Positions 1-10,532 of a stretch of DNA of 33,285 nt are shown here, piece after piece. This DNA comes from Bacteroidota bacterium (lineage in GTDB: Bacteria > Bacteroidota > Bacteroidia > B-17B0 > Aurantibacillaceae): positions 1-33,285 of the forward strand of contig JAJONO010000052.1 of the NCBI GenBank assembly GCA_021323535.1. Reading direction: 5' to 3'. The position numbers and the translations under genes are program-made. Position 1 is the stretch's first letter. Each line of letters opens with the position of its first letter. The notes beneath the pieces are model-generated. The model made no database searches. It had not been told where the DNA came from and saw nothing but the letters and a program-made list of their open reading frames with translations.

Positions 1-233
1 TCCGAAAATCCATCGGGTTCTCCTTTTGCATTGGTCATGCGTTGCATTTCCATTTCGTAACGCTTGAAATGCTTCCAGTGCTTTTTTGTTTTAAGATCGT
101 TGTTCTTTTTGAAATCATGAAACTGAAGCTGGATTTCTTTAAACGTGAGTGCTTTTTTAGTGGTGTTCCTGAAAAGCGGTTGCGCAAAAGAGTTCAATGA
201 AATTGAACAAAGAAGGATGAATAGAATTCTCAT
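1..233 (-). CDS. N-terminal fragment of a secreted protein, possibly sortilin/BNR type
   Basis: An open frame on the minus strand starts with ATG at 233 and runs off the window's left edge, giving 77 residues. It begins with a classic signal peptide: MRIL, then a hydrophobic stretch, ending in NSFAQ with cleavage probably after Ala-Gln. The mature start (FKEIQLQFHDF, later HWKHFKRYEMEMQRM) resembles the short helical N-terminus seen in Bacteroidota exported proteins with VPS10/sortilin or BNR propellers, in which a 'W..FKRWE' segment precedes the repeats. That family link is recalled, not computed. A TAAATTTG element sits 18 bases upstream of the ATG, supporting this start. The gene is divergent from kynU, and nothing can be said of its C-terminus. 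Confidence 0.7.
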   Translation of the reverse strand, partial: MRILFILLCSISLNSFAQPLFRNTTKKALTFKEIQLQFHDFKKNNDLKTKKHWKHFKRYEMEMQRMTNAKGEPDGFS

Positions 234-251
234 TGAAAAAATGCTTATAAC

Positions 252-282
252 CAAATTTAGTGAATTTTTGTGGTTTTGTAAA
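252..282 (-). promoter_or_regulatory. Bacteroidota-type promoter for the minus-strand secreted gene
   Basis: On the minus strand, TTTA (282-279) is followed by 19 bases and then TAAATTTG (259-252), a perfect -7 element. Transcription would start near 245, leaving a leader of about a dozen bases before the ATG at 233. Confidence 0.5.
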
Positions 283-305
283 CAGTGGCTTTATACTTAC
301 ATTTA
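275..305 (+). promoter_or_regulatory. Promoter of kynU
   Basis: TTTG at 275-278, 19 bases, then TACATTTA at 298-305, one base from the consensus TAnnTTTG. It lies just upstream of the ATG at 326, which argues against the in-frame ATG at 260. Confidence 0.5.
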
Positions 306-325
306 CGCAGCCAAAAAAACGAATT

Positions 326-1600
326 ATGTCAGAGGTATTGGAATTAAAAAACAGTCTCGAATTTGCAAAATCACTTGATGAAAAAGATCCGCTCAAAAAC
401 TACCGCGAGCGTTTCATTTTACCACAGCACAATGGAAAAGACGTTGTTTATTTCACAGGAAACTCTCTTGGTCTTCAGCCAAAAACTACCTCATCTTACA
501 TTCAGCAGGAGCTCGACGACTGGGGAAAATTCGGAGTAGAAGGGCATTTCCTCGCCAAAAACCCATGGATGCCTTATCACGAATTTCTTACCGATAAAAT
601 GGCAAAACTGGTTGGCGCGCAGCCCAAAGAAGTTGTGATGATGAACCAGCTCACCGTGAACCTGCATCTTCTCATGGTATCCTTTTACCGCCCAACCAAA
701 CAACGTTATAAAATTCTCTGCGAAGCAAAAGCTTTTCCAAGCGATCAGTATGCTTTACAATCACAAATAAAATTTCACGGTTTTGATATTGACGATGCAT
801 TAATCGAAGTTCATCCACGTGAAGGTGAATACACCATTCGTGAAGAAGATATTTTTTCCGCCATTGAGAAAAACAAGGATTCTCTCGCGCTTATAATGAT
901 AGGTGGGGTGAATTTTTTCAGCGGACAAGTGTTCGATATGAAAGCGATAACTGAAGCAGGACATAAGGCCGGGGCCATTGTTGGTTTCGATCTTGCGCAC
1001 GCTGCCGGAAATATAAAATTGCATTTACACGGCTGGAATGTAGACTTTGCAGCCTGGTGCAGTTATAAATATCTTAACAGCGGGCCCGGAAGTGTTGCCG
1101 GCGCCTTTGTTCATGAAAAACATCTTTCCAATGTTGATCTTCCCTTATTCGCTGGCTGGTGGGGCCATGATAAACAAACACGTTTTCTCATGGACAAAAA
1201 ATTCATTCCCATGCAAACAGCGGAGCGCTGGCAAATGAGCAACGCGCCAATTTTCAGTATGGCCGCCTGCAGGGCAAGTCTCGATATTTTTGATGAAGTT
1301 GGAATGGACGCACTTATTGAAAAAAGCAAAAGACTAACCGCTTACCTCGAATTTGTGATTGGAGAAATCAATAAGAAAAAGAACAACTGCCTCCACATTA
1401 TTACTCCCGAAAAAAATCGTGGCTGCCAGATTTCTATTGTGGCGCACGGCTATGGAAAACCGCTTTACAACAAACTTATAGAAAACGGCGTTATTCCTGA
1501 CTGGCGCGAACCAAATGTAATTCGATGCGCTCCTGTGCCTCTTTATAACTCTTTTGAGGACATACATCGATTTAGTGAGATTTTAATTTCACTTTTATAA
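326..1600 (+). CDS. kynU: Kynureninase
   Basis: PLP-dependent hydrolase that cleaves L-kynurenine (or 3-hydroxykynurenine) to anthranilate (or 3-hydroxyanthranilate) and alanine, in tryptophan breakdown or de novo NAD synthesis. The 424-residue product has the family length and signatures: YFTGNSLGL at 42-50, EGHF, a NQLTVNLHLLM segment, FPSDQYA, DLAHAAGN (PLP-ring Asp), and SYKYLNSGPG with the Schiff-base lysine at residue 248, then GWWGHD. I chose ATG 326 because the frame's earlier ATG at 260 lies upstream of the likely promoter and adds residues foreign to the family. No other kynurenine-pathway gene is nearby; nadE at 25284 acts later in NAD synthesis but is far away. Confidence 0.96.
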   Translation: MSEVLELKNSLEFAKSLDEKDPLKNYRERFILPQHNGKDVVYFTGNSLGLQPKTTSSYIQQELDDWGKFGVEGHFLAKNPWMPYHEFLTDKMAKLVGAQPKEVVMMNQLTVNLHLLMVSFYRPTKQRYKILCEAKAFPSDQYALQSQIKFHGFDIDDALIEVHPREGEYTIREEDIFSAIEKNKDSLALIMIGGVNFFSGQVFDMKAITEAGHKAGAIVGFDLAHAAGNIKLHLHGWNVDFAAWCSYKYLNSGPGSVAGAFVHEKHLSNVDLPLFAGWWGHDKQTRFLMDKKFIPMQTAERWQMSNAPIFSMAACRASLDIFDEVGMDALIEKSKRLTAYLEFVIGEINKKKNNCLHIITPEKNRGCQISIVAHGYGKPLYNKLIENGVIPDWREPNVIRCAPVPLYNSFEDIHRFSEILISLL

Positions 1601-1629
1601 TTGTCTCTTTCTTAGTTTACTTATATTTG
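1601..1629 (+). promoter_or_regulatory. Promoter of the propeller-SpoIIE gene
   Basis: TTG at 1601-1603, 18 bases, then TATATTTG at 1622-1629, an exact match to TAnnTTTG. It begins directly after the kynU stop codon, so the downstream gene is probably transcribed on its own. Confidence 0.5.
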
Positions 1630-1651
1630 GACTGAAATCCCCTCACCCGAG

Positions 1652-4600
1652 ATGCTCCAAAAGTCTGTCCTTATTTTTATTTGCCTCTTTCTTGCTTTTG
1701 GTAAGTATAAATCCCAGCCTGCCCAATCTGCAGTAATTGACCGCATCAATACCAAGGACCTGAGCAACACTTTTGTGAGCGCCTTGTTCCAGGATCAGAA
1801 AGGATATTTATGGGTTGGCACCATTGCAGGACTTAACCGTTACAATGGTTATGATTTTACAAAGTTCAGAAGTTTATCAAAAGACACCACCACCTTAAGC
1901 AGCCCTGCCATTTCGTGCATTCAGCAACTCGATGCTGATAAGATCATGATAGGAACGCGCGACGGTTTAAACATTTACAGTTACAGTTCAAACGAATTCG
2001 TTCGTGTAAAATTAAGTCCACTTATAGGAGAAAAAAAGAAGAAAAATAATATTCACAGTATTGCCGCCGGAACAAAAGGTGATAAAGTAATAGGAACCTC
2101 TGATGGAATTCTTCTTTACAACCCTCAGAAAAACACTCTCGAACCAATTGTTTATGGCATGGGTACTTTCCTGGCGGGATGGACCATTCAAAGTCTTTGT
2201 TTTGACCGCCTTGGAAATTTATGGGCCGGCGCAAAAAAAATGGATACCACCGGCAATCTTATATCACGCATTTTTAAATGCAATATCAAAAAAAGAAGCG
2301 CCATAGAAATTACTGTTTTCAATGGTGGATCCGCTGGTCACGTAGGAATATCTGAAGATTATCTGGGTAATATCTGGGTAGCCGTAGAAGATGGTTTAGT
2401 CAATATCAATCCTTCCACACTTGCTCAAACATATTACCAGGCACCCGAAAAATTTTACTCCAATGTTTCTTACACACATACAAAAGACAACATGATATGG
2501 CAATGTTACTGGAGCTTTGGATTAACTTCATTCGACATTGATAAAAAGGAGTTTAAAATCTATAGGAACGATCCCGACAATGAAAAATCACTAATGAGCA
2601 ACAAATGCTGGGCCCTGTTCAAAGATGAAAATGATATTTTGTGGATTGGCTCCGACATTGGCTTGCAGAAACTGACCAGTAGCCGGCCAAACATGGAAAT
2701 CATCAAGAGGAATTATCAGAATCCTAACAATTCTTTTTTAGCGAATCGTATTTCTGCAGTATTGCCAAGCAGCGCGCACAATCATATTTCTTATGCAGGG
2801 ATAGACGGTGAAGGGTTTTCGGTTTACGACCGTCTGAATAAAATTGCAGTGAATTTTGGTCCCAATGCCTATAACAAAAATAACGAGCGTTTCGTTAACG
2901 AATTTCTTGAAGACGATAAAGGTGATGTTTACGTCGCGGGCCAGCATCATTTCCATAAGATCTCCTTTACGGGCCAGACACCCTGGGTACGAAGTTTTTT
3001 GAACCAGCAGGAACATTATTCAAGCTGCATAACCGCTGACCCAATGAACGCGAATGTACTCTGGATCGGCGGCATCGGCGAAATTTATTCCTTTCACAAA
3101 ATCACTCAACAATTCGAATTCATTAAAAAACCGGCTGGTGTCACCGGAGTTATTCAGGAAGTATTTACGTTCAAAAACAGATTGTACTTCACCCATTTCA
3201 ACGGTTTATTCATTTTTAATCCCGGAACTAAAACCTCGGAAGAAATTTCTCTGCCCGATGTTGGAAATATTTCAAACGCTCTTGTGCTTAATGATAGTAC
3301 AGTTTTACTGGCATCGCAGTACATGGGACTTATTAAATTTTTTCCTAAAAGCAAAAGAACTGAAGTTGTTTACAAAAACAGCGACCAGCTTTATCCGGAG
3401 ATCAATGAAATTATCTCTTATAAAAACGCTATATGGCTGGCTACATCTCACGGGCTTGTAAAATGGAACCCTGCTACAAATGAGCACACCGAAATTACTA
3501 CCGATGATGGTTTGCCTTCAGAAACGGTGCACCAGGTAAATGTACTTGAAGGTTATCTTTACATTGCAACACAGGACGGACTCGTTGTTTTTAATCCTGA
3601 TTTTCAGGTGTCGCATTTCAACATACCAAAAATCGAGATCACTAAAATTGTTGGAAGCGGTAATGATTTTTTGCAGGAAAGTATCAGCAATAATTCTGAA
3701 ATAACCCTCGAAGAAAATCAGAACTCTTTCCAGGTAAATTTCACACTGTTTGATTTTAACATGCCTGAAAAGAACCAGTACAAATTCAGGATGAAGCCGC
3801 TTGACAAGGACTGGAAAAGTATTGGTAACAGACACTCGGTATTTTTTAATGATCTTTTACCGGGCACTTACGTTTTTGAACTTATGGGTGCTAACGCCGA
3901 TAATACCTGGTGCGCCGAGCCTTTTAAAATTACTATAAAAATTGTTCCTCCATTCTATAAATCGAACTGGTTTTATTATCTGTGCGTGTCCATTGTCATT
4001 TTTATTTCAGTAGCGTTTGTGTTATTGCGTTTCAGATCTAACCAGAGAATGCAGAAACGTTTGGAAGAAATTATTGACCAACGTACTGCCGAGATCCGTG
4101 AAAAACGCGCCGAATTACTCGACAGCATTTCTTACGCTGAAAGGATCCAGAAAGCCATTTTTGTAGGAGAAGACATTCTTCATGCCAATATTCCCGGGAG
4201 TTTTATCTTGTACAAACCCAAGGATAAGGTCAGCGGCGATTTTTACTGGATAGGCAAATACAAAGATCTTCTCATTGTGTTTGCAGGTGATTGTACCGGT
4301 CACGGTGTGCCCGGCGCCATGCTCAGTATAGTAGGAACCTCGTTGCTGAATAAAATCGTTTTTGAAGAAAACATTTGCCTGCCCGGAGAGATCCTTACAC
4401 GGTTGAATTATCTTTTTTATAATCAATTAAATCTTAAGGAGACAAACATCCGGGATGGCATGGACGCTTCCATTCTTACAATTAATGTTGTAAATCATAC
4501 AGTTTATTTTTCAGGTGCTAAAAACGACGCCTGCTACATGATAAACAACGAAATCACCGATCTCAAAGCAGAGCGTCATTCTATAGGCGAGTACGAAAAA

Positions 4601-4852
4601 ACAGAATTCACCACGCAGACTATTCCTCCAGGAAACGATCGTTATTTTTACTTATTCAGTGATGGAATAAAAGATCAGTTTGGCGGGCCGAAACAAAAGA
4701 AATTATCATCGAAACGCTTTAAACAAATTCTTTTACAGGCCTCGTCGTTACCAATAGAGGACCAGCACAAATTTATTTTCGAATCGATTAGCAGTTGGAA
4801 AGCCGGAATGCCTCAGACAGATGATATGTTAACGATTGGTTTGAAATTCTAG
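1652..4852 (+). CDS. Membrane sensor: Reg_prop beta-propeller, Y_Y_Y domain and SpoIIE-type phosphatase
   Basis: A 1066-residue protein. After an N-terminal signal sequence come Reg_prop-type propeller repeats (GYLWVGTIAGLNRYNG, GNIWVAVEDGLVNI, DILWIGSDIGLQKL and others) to about residue 680. A Y_Y_Y-like immunoglobulin fold follows at about 680-765 (YKFRMKPLDKDW, then LPGTYVFELMGAN), then one membrane helix near 772-793, a charged coiled coil ending SISYAERIQKAI, and a PP2C/SpoIIE phosphatase at about 845-1066. Metal and catalytic motifs are intact: SGDFYW, DCTGHGVPGA, DGMDAS, FSDGIKDQFGG and TDDMLTIG. The input half matches Bacteroidota hybrid two-component sensors, but the output is a Ser/Thr phosphatase instead of a histidine kinase. 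It probably relays an extracytoplasmic signal to a cytoplasmic phosphoprotein such as a STAS antagonist. The partner is not in the window. Confidence 0.9.
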   Translation: MLQKSVLIFICLFLAFGKYKSQPAQSAVIDRINTKDLSNTFVSALFQDQKGYLWVGTIAGLNRYNGYDFTKFRSLSKDTTTLSSPAISCIQQLDADKIMIGTRDGLNIYSYSSNEFVRVKLSPLIGEKKKKNNIHSIAAGTKGDKVIGTSDGILLYNPQKNTLEPIVYGMGTFLAGWTIQSLCFDRLGNLWAGAKKMDTTGNLISRIFKCNIKKRSAIEITVFNGGSAGHVGISEDYLGNIWVAVEDGLVNINPSTLAQTYYQAPEKFYSNVSYTHTKDNMIWQCYWSFGLTSFDIDKKEFKIYRNDPDNEKSLMSNKCWALFKDENDILWIGSDIGLQKLTSSRPNMEIIKRNYQNPNNSFLANRISAVLPSSAHNHISYAGIDGEGFSVYDRLNKIAVNFGPNAYNKNNERFVNEFLEDDKGDVYVAGQHHFHKISFTGQTPWVRSFLNQQEHYSSCITADPMNANVLWIGGIGEIYSFHKITQQFEFIKKPAGVTGVIQEVFTFKNRLYFTHFNGLFIFNPGTKTSEEISLPDVGNISNALVLNDSTVLLASQYMGLIKFFPKSKRTEVVYKNSDQLYPEINEIISYKNAIWLATSHGLVKWNPATNEHTEITTDDGLPSETVHQVNVLEGYLYIATQDGLVVFNPDFQVSHFNIPKIEITKIVGSGNDFLQESISNNSEITLEENQNSFQVNFTLFDFNMPEKNQYKFRMKPLDKDWKSIGNRHSVFFNDLLPGTYVFELMGANADNTWCAEPFKITIKIVPPFYKSNWFYYLCVSIVIFISVAFVLLRFRSNQRMQKRLEEIIDQRTAEIREKRAELLDSISYAERIQKAIFVGEDILHANIPGSFILYKPKDKVSGDFYWIGKYKDLLIVFAGDCTGHGVPGAMLSIVGTSLLNKIVFEENICLPGEILTRLNYLFYNQLNLKETNIRDGMDASILTINVVNHTVYFSGAKNDACYMINNEITDLKAERHSIGEYEKTEFTTQTIPPGNDRYFYLFSDGIKDQFGGPKQKKLSSKRFKQILLQASSLPIEDQHKFIFESISSWKAGMPQTDDMLTIGLKF

Positions 4853-4856
4853 ATTG

Positions 4857-4920
4857 AATGTAAAAGGGAAGATGGAAGATGTACGAGATCCCTTTTCCAT
4901 TATACATCTTACATTTTCCA
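4857..4920. repeat. Intergenic inverted repeat, family A copy 1
   Basis: The arm at 4867-4883 (GGAAGATGGAAGATGTA) is complementary at 15 of 17 positions to the arm at 4903-4919 (TACATCTTACATTTTCC). The centre contains a competing stem, AAAAGGGA with TCCCTTTT. A related element lies at 27219-27367. This copy fills the gap between two convergent genes, directly after the stop of the SpoIIE-type gene. Confidence 0.6.
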
Positions 4921-4930
4921 TATTACCGTA

Positions 4931-4958
4931 AACAAAAAAGAGACCTTCCAGTCTCTCT
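4931..4958 (-). terminator. Intrinsic terminator of the DUF3108 gene
   Basis: A six-pair stem, AGAGAC (4939-4944) with GTCTCT (4951-4956), has a six-base loop. On the minus strand it is followed by a run of six T, so it should end transcription coming from the acyltransferase/DUF3108 unit. Confidence 0.6.
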
Positions 4959-4984
4959 TCTAATAAAATTATAGTGGTGTTTGT

Positions 4985-5851
4985 TTAGTTTACTTTCGCC
5001 GTTTCATTCGCCAAACCTTTAACACTGGTAATATCCATTTTAACGCTTCCGATAAGAATATCGGCTTTGGCGCGTAACACAATATGGTTTTTGTCGTCAC
5101 TGATCCAAACGTTAAGATCTTCTTCTTTTTTGAAGACACGTCCTTTCTGAACCACCGGACGGAATTTAAGGGCCCTGAACTTACCAATGTCGGTTTTGAT
5201 CTCTTCACGACCAACGAATTTGATTTTTAGCGGCCATATTTCCTTATCCACGAAGCAAGGTAAGCTATAAATATCTCCTTCTTTCGCATTGCTAAGATCC
5301 AGATTACGGGCAGCATAAAACGCGCTTACCATATCCTGTACTCCAACCGGAACATCAAATTTTTCGCCGTTGCCGATATCCACTTTTTTAGTGTAGTGAT
5401 TGAAAGAATAATCCTGGCTGAACTTGTATCCGCCTTCATCTACTCTTCTCACAAATAACCATGGCAACATGGCATCCTTATCCATATAGGTTTCATAACG
5501 GTCGCGTACTTTAAAGAACCAATCCGCACTGCCGGTAGTAAAACCTGTACCCACAATGTGATACACTTTTCTTCCGCTCACTTCAATGATATCGGGTTTA
5601 ACTTCAAGAACCGCGGCTCCTGCATTTAAAGCGCCGTAGTGTAAACGGTATGTAAGAACTTCGCCCTCTTTAAAAGCGACATTTTCTTTTGATGGTAACT
5701 GATCTGGCATAAGACGCCCTGACTCAATATTTTTAGTCAGAGCTTGTGTTTGTTTTGACATATATCCGGCAGAACATAATGCAACAACACCAACAACCGC
5801 CGCCGATTTCAAAGCAATATTTTTTAATTTTCTCATGTTATACTCACTCAT
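4985..5851 (-). CDS. DUF3108 family exported protein
   Basis: A 288-residue protein of the DUF3108 family. An N-terminal hydrophobic segment (about residues 13-30) follows a basic start and looks like a signal peptide or anchor. The body shows the family pattern: FKEGEVLTYRLHYG, ending in GxxxLEV, then a WFFKVRDRYETYMD block, a QDMVSAFYAARNLD block and a C-terminal LNVWISDDKNHIVLRA strand pair. The fold is expected to be an all-beta, periplasmic or outer-membrane-associated module; its function is unknown. ATG 5851 is used, but the codon at 5836 (MRKLKN) is an equally good start. It follows the acyltransferase by 37 bases on the same strand, so the two are probably co-transcribed. Confidence 0.82.
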   Translation of the reverse strand: MSEYNMRKLKNIALKSAAVVGVVALCSAGYMSKQTQALTKNIESGRLMPDQLPSKENVAFKEGEVLTYRLHYGALNAGAAVLEVKPDIIEVSGRKVYHIVGTGFTTGSADWFFKVRDRYETYMDKDAMLPWLFVRRVDEGGYKFSQDYSFNHYTKKVDIGNGEKFDVPVGVQDMVSAFYAARNLDLSNAKEGDIYSLPCFVDKEIWPLKIKFVGREEIKTDIGKFRALKFRPVVQKGRVFKKEEDLNVWISDDKNHIVLRAKADILIGSVKMDITSVKGLANETAKVN

Positions 5852-5888
5852 TTAAGACAATCATTATACTCAAACGACATGCCAAAAG

Positions 5889-7217
5889 TTACCCTTGAAA
5901 CGGCAAAAATTTGTTAACTAAAGATAGTAATTCCGCCCTTCTTTCCTTAAACTGCTTTACTTTCTCTTTTTCTTTAACAGCTCTTAACATTCCCAGAGTT
6001 TTAAGTACAAAGAAATGAAAATGTAATGTGAACCAGCCGCAGAGCACAAGCGCAAAAATTGTAAGTATGGGCCATAAAACAGTAGCTGAAAAATGATAAA
6101 CAACAAAGAAGAAGAGCGCTAAATTTATCCATACCAGGAGCATTCCCACTCCGATCGCAAATGAAGAGTAAAATTCTTTATTTGCTCTAATTCCTTTTTT
6201 TACAATTTTTTCAGAGAAATAATACGGAATAAAATTACCTCCATAACCAACTATGTAAAACGGCAGACCCAACAGAATAAGAAAAAATCTTCCAAGCACA
6301 TGTGCCATGCTTAGATTAGTTGAAGGTTTAATGAGCCAGTCGCGAAGTTTATTTTTTCTGAGATCACTGAAATAAGCTTTAGCTTTCTGTGTGAATTCAT
6401 CAAGTTCGTTCTTATGTAAAATTTCAGCTTCATTCACCGCGGCTGTGATTTCTTTTGTGACTTCATAATCGTTTTCGAGTTTCTTAGGATTTAATCCTTT
6501 TTGTTTTAAAAGGTCGCGTTTTAGCAGATCTTCGATATAAATTACAGTTTTATCATACTCTTTATTGTTGATGTGCGTAATCAGTTCTTTCATTTTTGGC
6601 TCAAGCGCCTGGAGAAATGCATTATTCCCTTTTGCCGGATTGACTTTATACTCTTCATAAAAATCTTTCACTTTCATAGGCTCACCTACATTGTAAAACA
6701 AGGTGCTTCTGAACTTATCGGGTTGACTGTAATTCACGCCAACAGGAACCACAGTGAGTTCATCGTTACTTAAATATTCGTAAGCTCCGAAAACCATCCG
6801 GGCAACTCCTTTTTTGAGGGGCCTTAAACGGCGTTCCTGGATACAGAGGCCCTCAGCAAAAACAATGATCTTATGGTTGCGTTTTAACAGCTTATTTACC
6901 CGGATATAGGACTGGTCATTTTTCTTTAAACCCTCTTTTCCTCCATCCTGGATCCTGAAAATAGGAACAATGCCCAGCCTTTCCAGGAAATAGGACCCTA
7001 TTCCGGGCTTAAAAGCGTCGCCTCGCGCAAGATATTTGAGTCGGACAGGGTAAGTAACGTATGTAAAGGCGATCGGGTCTGTAAACGCATTTGGATGATT
7101 CATAGCAATAATCACCGGACCCTTAACCTGAACATGCTTTATGTTTTTGCCCTGAATGCGTTTGTAAAAAGCAGGTAAAACAATGGTTACAAGATACCTG
7201 ATGAAATGCCAAATCAT
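5889..7217 (-). CDS. PlsC-like membrane acyltransferase
   Basis: A 442-residue protein of the glycerolipid acyltransferase (LPLAT) superfamily, expected to transfer an acyl chain to glycerol-3-phosphate or lysophosphatidate at the inner membrane. The catalytic histidine sits in NHPNAFTDP (His41, Asp47) and the second motif is VFAEG near residue 120, followed by RPLKKGVARM. Histidine and aspartate are five residues apart, not the four of textbook PlsC; the NHPNxxxDP form is, as I recall, typical of a distinct subfamily related to yeast glycerol-3-phosphate acyltransferases. After a long charged middle come two to three membrane helices (about 315-405) and a basic C-terminus. It is the first gene of a unit with the DUF3108 gene. 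The exact substrate is not evident. Confidence 0.85.
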   Translation of the reverse strand: MIWHFIRYLVTIVLPAFYKRIQGKNIKHVQVKGPVIIAMNHPNAFTDPIAFTYVTYPVRLKYLARGDAFKPGIGSYFLERLGIVPIFRIQDGGKEGLKKNDQSYIRVNKLLKRNHKIIVFAEGLCIQERRLRPLKKGVARMVFGAYEYLSNDELTVVPVGVNYSQPDKFRSTLFYNVGEPMKVKDFYEEYKVNPAKGNNAFLQALEPKMKELITHINNKEYDKTVIYIEDLLKRDLLKQKGLNPKKLENDYEVTKEITAAVNEAEILHKNELDEFTQKAKAYFSDLRKNKLRDWLIKPSTNLSMAHVLGRFFLILLGLPFYIVGYGGNFIPYYFSEKIVKKGIRANKEFYSSFAIGVGMLLVWINLALFFFVVYHFSATVLWPILTIFALVLCGWFTLHFHFFVLKTLGMLRAVKEKEKVKQFKERRAELLSLVNKFLPFQG

Positions 7218-7297
7218 AAGTTGAAATATCGGCTAAAATAAGGCAATTTTTTTACATAAAATTTTTAACATTTTGTTAGTAAAATCGCGCTAACTAA

Positions 7298-7331
7298 TTG
7301 CCTTCAAATCCGCAGAAAATGGGTATATTTA
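7298..7331 (+). promoter_or_regulatory. Possible gyrB promoter
   Basis: TTG at 7298-7300, 23 bases, then TATATTTA at 7324-7331. The spacing is longer than in the other promoters here, so the upstream half is uncertain. Confidence 0.3.
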
Positions 7332-7350
7332 AAGGATATTACTAAAATAA

Positions 7351-9318
<1,968 letters not shown>

Positions 9319-9338
9319 AAAATTTTACAATCAGGATT

Positions 9339-10049
9339 ATGCAGAAAGCAAAGTTGAAAACACTGTTTTTTTACTTTGCTTTCTTTTTTTGTTTTTATTC
9401 CTGCCGGGTTATGAAGGATTCTTCTACCTATGAATTTTCAGATGGAACATATAAGTCGAAATGCTTTAGCGGAAATTCTTCCAAAGTTTACGTTCAAAAC
9501 AGGAATGATTCAATTTTAGTTTATAAACTAAATGCGGCAAAAACCACAACGCAAGCCCCCCTGTCTTATCCGTCCAAAAACACATCAGAAATTATTGGCG
9601 GGGATCGTTTCAGGGAAACAAGTCTCGATCTTGATTTCCTGACAATGCCGTTTAAATTCAGAACCGTTGTAAAAAACATGCCGCAACAATTCAACACCAA
9701 CCTTAACGGCTCCGTTTATTTTGGAATAAGAAGCGATATCTACAATATAAAATACAATTCAACACCTCTCAACTACTGGAAACGGCAAACAAATCATTTT
9801 GGAGTTTCATTCGGTTTATTTAGTGGTATTGGCGGAACAGCTATAAACCCCTGGGTGACGGACTCAAACGTAAACTCCGAATATGATGGAGTAGTTTGGA
9901 TGAAAGGAGTGGCGTTTATTGTCGCCATCGATAAATTTACCTTAGGTATTGCCTTAGGAACTGATAATCTTCTCGACAGTAATAAAAAGCACTGGATCTA
10001 TGAGAGCAAACCGTGGACCGGTCTTACATTTGGATTAAATCTTAATTAA
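9339..10049 (+). CDS. Putative lipoprotein of unknown function
   Basis: A 236-residue protein that I do not recognise. It starts with a basic residue pair and a very aromatic hydrophobic segment ending CFYSC, which looks like a lipobox with Cys22 as the lipidated residue. The remainder is rich in Asn, Ser, Tyr and glycine. Near the C-terminus are alternating hydrophobic strands (HFGVSFGLFSGIGGTAI, KFTLGIALGTDNLL, WTGLTFGLNLN) resembling the transmembrane beta-strands of a small outer-membrane barrel. It starts 20 bases after gyrB and ends 8 bases before the DUF1801 gene, so read-through transcription is likely. Confidence 0.7.
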   Translation: MQKAKLKTLFFYFAFFFCFYSCRVMKDSSTYEFSDGTYKSKCFSGNSSKVYVQNRNDSILVYKLNAAKTTTQAPLSYPSKNTSEIIGGDRFRETSLDLDFLTMPFKFRTVVKNMPQQFNTNLNGSVYFGIRSDIYNIKYNSTPLNYWKRQTNHFGVSFGLFSGIGGTAINPWVTDSNVNSEYDGVVWMKGVAFIVAIDKFTLGIALGTDNLLDSNKKHWIYESKPWTGLTFGLNLN

Positions 10050-10057
10050 AAAATAAC

Positions 10058-10522
10058 ATGAGATCAGAAGCAAAAACACCGGACGAATATTTTGAAACGC
10101 TTCCAGAAGACAGGAAGGAAGCGATGAACGAATTACGCAAACAGATAAAGAAAAATCTTCCCAAAGGATTTAAAGAAGCAATAGGATACGGAATGGTAGG
10201 ATACTGTGTTCCACACTCGAAATACCCAAACGGATATCATTGCGATCCGAAACAACCATTGCCATTCCTGGGAATTGCCTCGCAAAAAAATTTCATTGCC
10301 GTATATCATATGGGAATTTATGCCGATCCGAAACTTTTGAAATGGTTCACTACAGAATTTCCGAAGCACAGTAAAACAAAACTGGATATGGGAAAAAGCT
10401 GTATCCGTTTCAAAAAACCTGATCAGATCCCATTTAAACTCATCGGAGAATTGTCAACCAAAATGACGCCGGATGATTGGATAAAAATCTATGAAGCAGC
10501 CTTTCTAAAATCAAAAAAATAA
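10058..10522 (+). CDS. DUF1801 domain protein (YdhG-like)
   Basis: A 154-residue protein of the DUF1801 family. It has the typical start (TPDEYFETLPEDRKEAMNEL), the central IGYGMVGYCVP and LPFLGIASQKNFIAVYHMG segments, and the late MGKSCIRFKK motif followed by a helix. The family has a compact alpha/beta fold; one Bacillus member is described as an iron or frataxin-like chaperone, but most are uncharacterised. It sits in a tight run of plus-strand genes between the putative lipoprotein and the phosphoesterase. Confidence 0.85.
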   Translation: MRSEAKTPDEYFETLPEDRKEAMNELRKQIKKNLPKGFKEAIGYGMVGYCVPHSKYPNGYHCDPKQPLPFLGIASQKNFIAVYHMGIYADPKLLKWFTTEFPKHSKTKLDMGKSCIRFKKPDQIPFKLIGELSTKMTPDDWIKIYEAAFLKSKK

Positions 10523-10532
10523 TCCGGAATGT

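Noticed and set aside
260-325. Upstream extension of kynU from ATG 260
   Set aside because: The added residues are not like kynureninase and the segment contains the kynU promoter.
3054-3461. 135-codon open frame inside the propeller-SpoIIE gene
   Set aside because: It is an off-frame shadow of a clearly coding region without recognisable protein features.
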